DNA of 57,678 nucleotides from Methylolobus aquaticus. GTDB taxonomy: Bacteria > Pseudomonadota > Gammaproteobacteria > Methylococcales > Methylococcaceae. Position numbers and translations under genes: made by a program. Every line of letters starts with the position of its first letter. Position 1 is the first letter of the stretch. Below the pieces are notes generated by a model. The model was not told the DNA's origin. It did not search any database and saw only the letters and a program-made list of their open reading frames with translations. The stretch is taken from NCBI GenBank assembly GCA_004168015.1, contig SEYW01000018.1, positions 1 to 57,678 on the forward strand. The letters are read 5' to 3'. Shown in pieces: positions 53,913 through 57,678 of the stretch.

Positions 53913-54164
53913 TCAGTGGCAGCTGAAGGAGGTTGCTACGCCATCGGCGCCGGCCCGAGTGCCGTTCACCGCACGACTGGAGGCCTTCATCAGGGCGATA
54001 CGCAGCGCGCCGGTCAAACTCGCTCCGAGGCCGACTTGCGCCGCCAGCGCGGGGACCAGGATCAATGACGCAAACGCCAACCCGGTGCCGAGCGCCAATC
54101 TGCTCGAACCAGAGGCGGGACGCCTATTAGGAGCAGTGGAAGGGACAGCGATTGCAGAACTCAT
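53913..54164 (-). CDS. possible small membrane protein
   Basis: An 83-residue frame: a Ser/Pro-rich start, one hydrophobic stretch (LALGTGLAFASLILVPALAA) and a helical basic tail. The ribosome site is weak and the family unknown. The complementary strand also has a long frame, so either may be spurious. Confidence 0.3.
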   Translation of the reverse strand: MSSAIAVPSTAPNRRPASGSSRLALGTGLAFASLILVPALAAQVGLGASLTGALRIALMKASSRAVNGTRAGADGVATSFSCH

Positions 54165-54422
54165 GGCTTTTTTCCGCTGGGCAGCTGTGGCAGCTTTGTT
54201 AACGACTGAAAAACATATAATCAATTACCGTGCCGAGCGTGAAGACCCGCGTGGAAAGTGGGCGGCGTCGGTTCGCCACCCTTTCCTCAGCGCCCTCTTT
54301 ACGTGCTTTCACACAATGAGATGTGTGATTTCACACAACTTATGGCGATCCATCGCTAGGACAACGACCGGTTGTTCGCGCGAGTCCACTTGGCGGGTCA
54401 GACCCAGGCGGGCGCCAAGCGT

Positions 54423-54815
54423 TTAGTTGTCGCCGTCCCCGTGCGAGGCAGCGTCCACCACCGATGGCCCCACCCACGCCAACCGCGCAATCCGGCTGAC
54501 CCGCCCGAGATCCATGCCCTCGGCCGCGGCGATCTCTCGTAGCGATCCGACCTTGCCGGTATCGAGCAGATGCTGCCAGTAGTGCGCGAGGCCGAGCGCC
54601 CTTAGCTCTGGCGCTTCCATCTCCGCGTCCCGCGGCGGCACAGTTTCCATCCGAAGTGACTCGGGCGCCCCGCTCGGCGTGACCACCTTCTTCCTCGCCC
54701 CGCGCTTCACCAGCGCCCAAGGAACGAATGTCTCCAGCTGCACACCGCCGGCCGGTTGCGGGATCGCTTTCGTCACCGGCCGTCCCTTGATCCGACCCTG
54801 GCCCTTGCGCGGCAT
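54423..54815 (-). CDS. helix-turn-helix accessory protein of the recombinase operon (paralogue 1)
   Basis: A 130-residue protein with a basic N terminus (MPRKGQGRIKGRPVTK). A C-terminal HTH-like segment reads LAHYWQHLLDTGKVGSLREI and AAAEGMDLGRVSRIARLAWV. The neighbouring protein at 54827 carries the same segment pattern. Last gene of the recombinase operon; probably a DNA-binding partner of the recombinase. Confidence 0.65.
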   Translation of the reverse strand: MPRKGQGRIKGRPVTKAIPQPAGGVQLETFVPWALVKRGARKKVVTPSGAPESLRMETVPPRDAEMEAPELRALGLAHYWQHLLDTGKVGSLREIAAAEGMDLGRVSRIARLAWVGPSVVDAASHGDGDN

Positions 54816-54826
54816 CGCTCAGTTCC

Positions 54827-55180
54827 TCACTCAAACCGCGCGAACACGTCGCGCTGTGCGTCCCAATCATCCGGCAACGGATTCCGCTTGAGCGATCGCT
54901 GCGTCAGCGTGCGCGGCTGCTGACCCGCGAGACATCGCTCGACCAGTTCCGGCGCCAGGCACGCCAACCGCAGCACATGCGAGACGCTCGGCTTCGTTAG
55001 ACCTTCGCGCTCCGCCAGCTCCGAAAAACTCGCAACGACGCCCGCATCCAGCAACTGCTGCCAGTACAATGCGCGCCCGATCGACGCCAACAGTCCCGGG
55101 TCGTGCGCTGGCTGCGCTGTGTTGACCAACTGGCTTTGCCGTCGCCGCAACCCGAACGGCACGAGCGTCTGTCGCTTCAC
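54827..55180 (-). CDS. helix-turn-helix accessory protein of the recombinase operon (paralogue 2)
   Basis: A 117-residue protein. The segment GRALYWQQLLDAGVVASFSE followed by LAEREGLTKPSVSHVLRLAC is the same HTH pattern as in the 54423 gene. A basic tail follows (RTLTQRSLKRNPLPDDWD). Its start overlaps the recombinase stop (ATGA), so it is translationally coupled. Confidence 0.7.
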   Translation of the reverse strand: MKRQTLVPFGLRRRQSQLVNTAQPAHDPGLLASIGRALYWQQLLDAGVVASFSELAEREGLTKPSVSHVLRLACLAPELVERCLAGQQPRTLTQRSLKRNPLPDDWDAQRDVFARFE

Positions 55181-56550
55181 GCCACGGCCTCCAACTCCAC
55201 CAACTCCGCGCCGATGGTCTGGGGCCCGAACTCCCGCAGCAACTCGCGCCAGCCCAGCGGGTGCCAGGTGATCTTGAGGCCGCCGTCCACCAGGTCGATG
55301 CGCTCAATCATCAGGTTCACCAACCGATGGCGCTCGGCGGCGTAGAGTTGCTCCCAGACCTCGCCCAACTGTCCCAACCCCAGTACGATCGGCGCCTCGT
55401 CCAGCGGCGCTCCCTCGGTCTCGATCAATCGGCACACCGCGGCGATGGCCTCGGGGCTGCTGAGTACCGTCTTGATCTGAGCGACCGTGGCGCTCTCGAT
55501 CGCGTCCGCCGGGATCCGCTCGCAGGTCTTGGCCGCGGCGCCGAACTGCTTCTCGGCCTTACTGACGTAGTAGCGGTATTCGCGGCCGTTCTTGCGCGTG
55601 AAGGTGGTGTGCAGCTTGGCGCCGGTGGCGTCATGGAGCAGCCCGCGCAAGAGCGCGTCGCTGCGCCCGCGCGCCACGGTGTCCGCCGCCCGCCGGTGGG
55701 CCTCGACCGCCAGGATCGCTTGCACCGCCGCCCAGGCCTTCTCATCCACGATCGCTTCGTGCAGCCCCGGATACCACTGGCCGCGGTACGACAGTTCCCC
55801 TCGGTAGATGCGGTTCCGCAGCAGGTAACTCAACGCCTTCTTGTCGATCGGGCTGCCGGGATTGAACTTGCCCTCCTGGGTGGTCCAGGCCTTGGTGGTG
55901 ACGTTTTCTTCCGACAGTACCCGGACCAGGGCCGTCACCGACTGCAGCCGGCTGAAGTCCGCGAAGATCCGCTGAACGATCGCCGCCTCAAGCGGGTTCA
56001 CCACCAGTCGTCGCTGCACCACGTCGTAGCCGAGCGGCGGTCGGCCGCCCATCCACAGGCCTTTCTTCTTGCTGGCGGCGAACTTGTCGCGGATCCGCTC
56101 GCCGGTGACCTCCCGTTCGAACTGGGCGAAGCTCAAGAGCACATTGAGCATCAGCCGGCCCATCGAGGTCGCCGAGTTGATCTGCTGCGTGACGGCGCTG
56201 AAACTCACGCCGCGCCGATCGAAGATCTCGACCATGCGTGCAAAGTCGGCGAGACTGCGTGAGAGCCGATCGATTTTGTACACCACGACGATATCGATCT
56301 TGCTCTTTTCGATGTCAGCCAACAGGCGTTTCAGGGCCGGCCGTTCCATGGTGCCGCCGGAAAAGCCGGGGTCGTCGTAGTCGTCGGTCACCGGAATCCA
56401 CCCCTCGGTCCGCTGGCTGGCGATGAAGGCGTGGCCCGCTTCCTTCTGCGCGTCGATCGAGTTGAATTCCTGATCGAGCCGTTCGTCCGAGGACACCCGG
56501 CAGTAAACCGCGCAGCGTTTCGGAGGCTTATTCCCGATCACCGCGTTCAT
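55177..56550 (-). CDS. large serine recombinase
   Basis: A 457-residue site-specific serine recombinase. The resolvase catalytic domain has the nucleophile Ser in VYCRVSSDERLDQEFNSIDA, DDPGFSGGTMERPALKRLL and YKIDRLSRSLADFARM. The recombinase domain has PPLGYDVVQRRLVVNPLEA and LRNRIYRGELSYRGQW. A C-terminal region (about 300-457) is helical but lacks a clear Cys4 zinc ribbon. ATG 56550 overlaps the upstream DUF2924 gene by 4 nt. It would integrate, excise or invert DNA of this accessory region. Confidence 0.9.
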   Translation of the reverse strand: MNAVIGNKPPKRCAVYCRVSSDERLDQEFNSIDAQKEAGHAFIASQRTEGWIPVTDDYDDPGFSGGTMERPALKRLLADIEKSKIDIVVVYKIDRLSRSLADFARMVEIFDRRGVSFSAVTQQINSATSMGRLMLNVLLSFAQFEREVTGERIRDKFAASKKKGLWMGGRPPLGYDVVQRRLVVNPLEAAIVQRIFADFSRLQSVTALVRVLSEENVTTKAWTTQEGKFNPGSPIDKKALSYLLRNRIYRGELSYRGQWYPGLHEAIVDEKAWAAVQAILAVEAHRRAADTVARGRSDALLRGLLHDATGAKLHTTFTRKNGREYRYYVSKAEKQFGAAAKTCERIPADAIESATVAQIKTVLSSPEAIAAVCRLIETEGAPLDEAPIVLGLGQLGEVWEQLYAAERHRLVNLMIERIDLVDGGLKITWHPLGWRELLREFGPQTIGAELVELEAVA

Positions 56551-57002
56551 GCGCCACCCGCCAAGGCGCGCAGCCCAAAGAACAAAGGTCCTGACCAATG
56601 CGCCCCGGTGATGTGCCGCGCGACCGCCGACAGGCTCTTGAACCGCTGGCCCTCGTATTCGAACAGGCCTTCGGCGGTGACCGTGACCTGATGATCCCGT
56701 TCACCCCACTCGCGGATGAGTCTGGTGCCAGGCGCGAAGTGGAATTCGCTGCGGGTCGGACCGGTTTTGATTTTCGAGTGCTTGCGGCCGATAGCGATCA
56801 GGCGCTCCTTGGTCGCCGCCGACAGACCGCCGTAGGCTTCCTCCTGGATCTTGTACGCGATCCGGGACTCCAGGTAGCGGCGGTTCGGATGCTGCGGGCG
56901 CCGCGGGAAGTACCGATCCCACAGGATCCAGAGTTCCTTGATCGGCAGGGTAGGCAGGGCCGCCACCTGGGCGGCGACGGTCGGGTTCGAGGGTGCGGTC
57001 AT
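56547..57002 (-). CDS. DUF2924 family protein
   Basis: A 151-residue protein typical of recombinase operons: LPTLPIKELWILWDRYFPRR, RRYLESRIAYKIQEEAYGG, GTRLIREWGERDHQVTV and FEYEGQRFKSLSAVARHITG. The function is unknown. It is translationally coupled to the recombinase and to the small upstream gene, both by ATGA overlaps. Confidence 0.85.
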   Translation of the reverse strand: MTAPSNPTVAAQVAALPTLPIKELWILWDRYFPRRPQHPNRRYLESRIAYKIQEEAYGGLSAATKERLIAIGRKHSKIKTGPTRSEFHFAPGTRLIREWGERDHQVTVTAEGLFEYEGQRFKSLSAVARHITGAHWSGPLFFGLRALAGGA

Positions 57003-57193
57003 GACAACGGCTCCGGTTGAGAAGGGGTTGTATGGACGCGCTTCCATGGCGAACAGCCAAGTCGAAAATCGGCCTCTCTGTCGGCCGGTGCGGTGTGTTC
57101 TCGGAGAATACAGCGCGCCAGGATGACGGTGATTTCAGCGGCGCGCTCGGCGGGGGTGAGTTGATCGGGTAGGGTGAGGAACTTGGGCGTCAT
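56999..57193 (-). CDS. small protein, first gene of the recombinase operon
   Basis: A 64-residue protein: PDQLTPAERAAEITVILARC then a polar tail. The LTPxERxxEIxxILA pattern recurs ahead of DUF2924-recombinase pairs in other proteobacteria. It overlaps the DUF2924 gene by ATGA. Function unknown. Confidence 0.65.
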   Translation of the reverse strand: MTPKFLTLPDQLTPAERAAEITVILARCILREHTAPADREADFRLGCSPWKRVHTTPSQPEPLS

Positions 57194-57407
57194 GCGGTGT
57201 CCAGTCGTTGCGAGAAGGAACTGGACACCATTGTGATAGCCGAACTCCCGCTCGACCATCCCGGAATTTCAAGCGCTTAAGGGCGTTTGCGGGTGATTGC
57301 GAAAAGCGGGCGAAATTTTTCGCAGCCTTGAGCACTCCGGTCGTCGCACTTGTTCAAATCAACGCGTCCCGGCAAAGTGCACGAAGATTCTTCCGGAGCA
57401 TCGAGCC

Positions 57408-57678
57408 ATGTGTGGACGCTTTGCGGTGGCGCAAACCCGCTTCGAGCGGATCGAGCAGATCCTCGCGACGGAATTTCCCGAACGCACGCCGCGCTACAAC
57501 ATCGCGCCGACCCAAACCATCGCGGCCATCCGGCGGTCCGAGCACGGTGACTACGTGATGGAGGATTGCCGCTGGGGCCTGGTGCCGTTCTGGGCCAAGG
57601 AGTCCAAGCTGCCTTACAGCACCTTCAACGCGCGGCTCGAAACGGTCGAGACCAAGCCGGTGTTCCGGGTACCGTTCA
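57408..57678 (+). CDS. SRAP family protein (YedK/HMCES-type), 3' end cut by the window
   Basis: The first 90 residues of an SOS-response-associated peptidase. MCGRFAVAQT gives the catalytic Cys2 that crosslinks to abasic sites in single-stranded DNA. RYNIAPTQTIAAIR, CRWGLVPFWAKESK and FNARLETVETKPVFR are family hallmarks. It is divergent from the recombinase operon across a 214-nt gap. The rest lies beyond base 57678. Confidence 0.93.
   Translation, partial: MCGRFAVAQTRFERIEQILATEFPERTPRYNIAPTQTIAAIRRSEHGDYVMEDCRWGLVPFWAKESKLPYSTFNARLETVETKPVFRVPF

Noticed and set aside
1..57678. CRISPR arrays or rRNA genes
   Set aside because: No regularly spaced short repeats and no rRNA-like stretches were seen.

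Overview
The window is about 57.7 kb of GC-rich, densely coded bacterial DNA. Gene content points to a nitrogen-fixing gammaproteobacterium carrying a copper membrane monooxygenase. The evidence is a PmoC/AmoC-type subunit, an ISC-nifV-nifW block behind a sigma-54/NifA-type promoter, SelO, and a CusCBA copper/silver efflux operon. A methanotroph or a related alkane/alkene oxidiser fits best, but there is no rRNA or pmoA here to fix the taxonomy.

Region 1 (0.5-16.5 kb) is the most notable part. All genes lie on the + strand, mostly with 4-13 nt overlaps. It begins with an acylating aldehyde dehydrogenase and a GMC alcohol oxidase/dehydrogenase. After a 213-nt gap comes a coenzyme M (CoM) utilisation set: an epoxyalkane:CoM transferase homologue, a small zinc-ribbon protein, a 2-oxopropyl-CoM reductase/carboxylase homologue, a short-chain dehydrogenase, an IpdAB-like CoA-transferase-family pair and an uncharacterised protein. 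It runs directly into a bacterial CoM biosynthesis set: a ComA-type phosphosulfolactate synthase, two aspartase/fumarase-superfamily lyases, a PLP enzyme and a CoA-disulfide-reductase-like flavoprotein. Cofactor synthesis and use therefore appear to be encoded together. The 2-oxopropyl-CoM reductase homologue keeps the redox cysteines and the special Phe, but Tyr replaces the His of the Phe-His pair. The IpdAB-like pair lacks the usual CoA-transferase glutamate. I infer a CoM-dependent epoxide (possibly ethene-type) pathway that differs from the propene pathway of Xanthobacter.

Region 2 (16.5-30.3 kb) mixes housekeeping and regulatory genes. It holds selO, SRPBCC and VOC proteins, and an Rsb-like partner-switching set (RsbT-like, PAS/LOV-like-PP2C, RsbW-like) with a stand-alone pmoC inside it. 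It also has an L,D-transpeptidase, a low-GC secreted repeat protein flanked by diverged direct repeats, a 522-bp terminal-inverted-repeat element, a MarR regulator with a palindromic operator, and bfd.

Region 3 (30.3-43.8 kb) is a nif-associated iron-sulfur cluster: iscS-iscU-erpA-iscA-hscB-hscA-fdx-nifV-nifW, then ferredoxins, a glutaredoxin, BolA, FmdB, an AAA ATPase, an FAH-family protein and two small unknowns. It is preceded by a near-perfect -24/-12 promoter and a TGT-N10-ACA site. A tRNA-Lys(CTT) closes it.

Region 4 (43.8-57.7 kb) is accessory DNA. It contains decayed IS30 and IS4 transposase fragments, the CusCBA operon with a small lipoprotein, three degraded genes (TauE/SafE, sialidase-like, TlpA-like), a serine-recombinase operon with DUF2924 and paralogous helix-turn-helix proteins, and the start of an SRAP (YedK) gene cut by the window edge.
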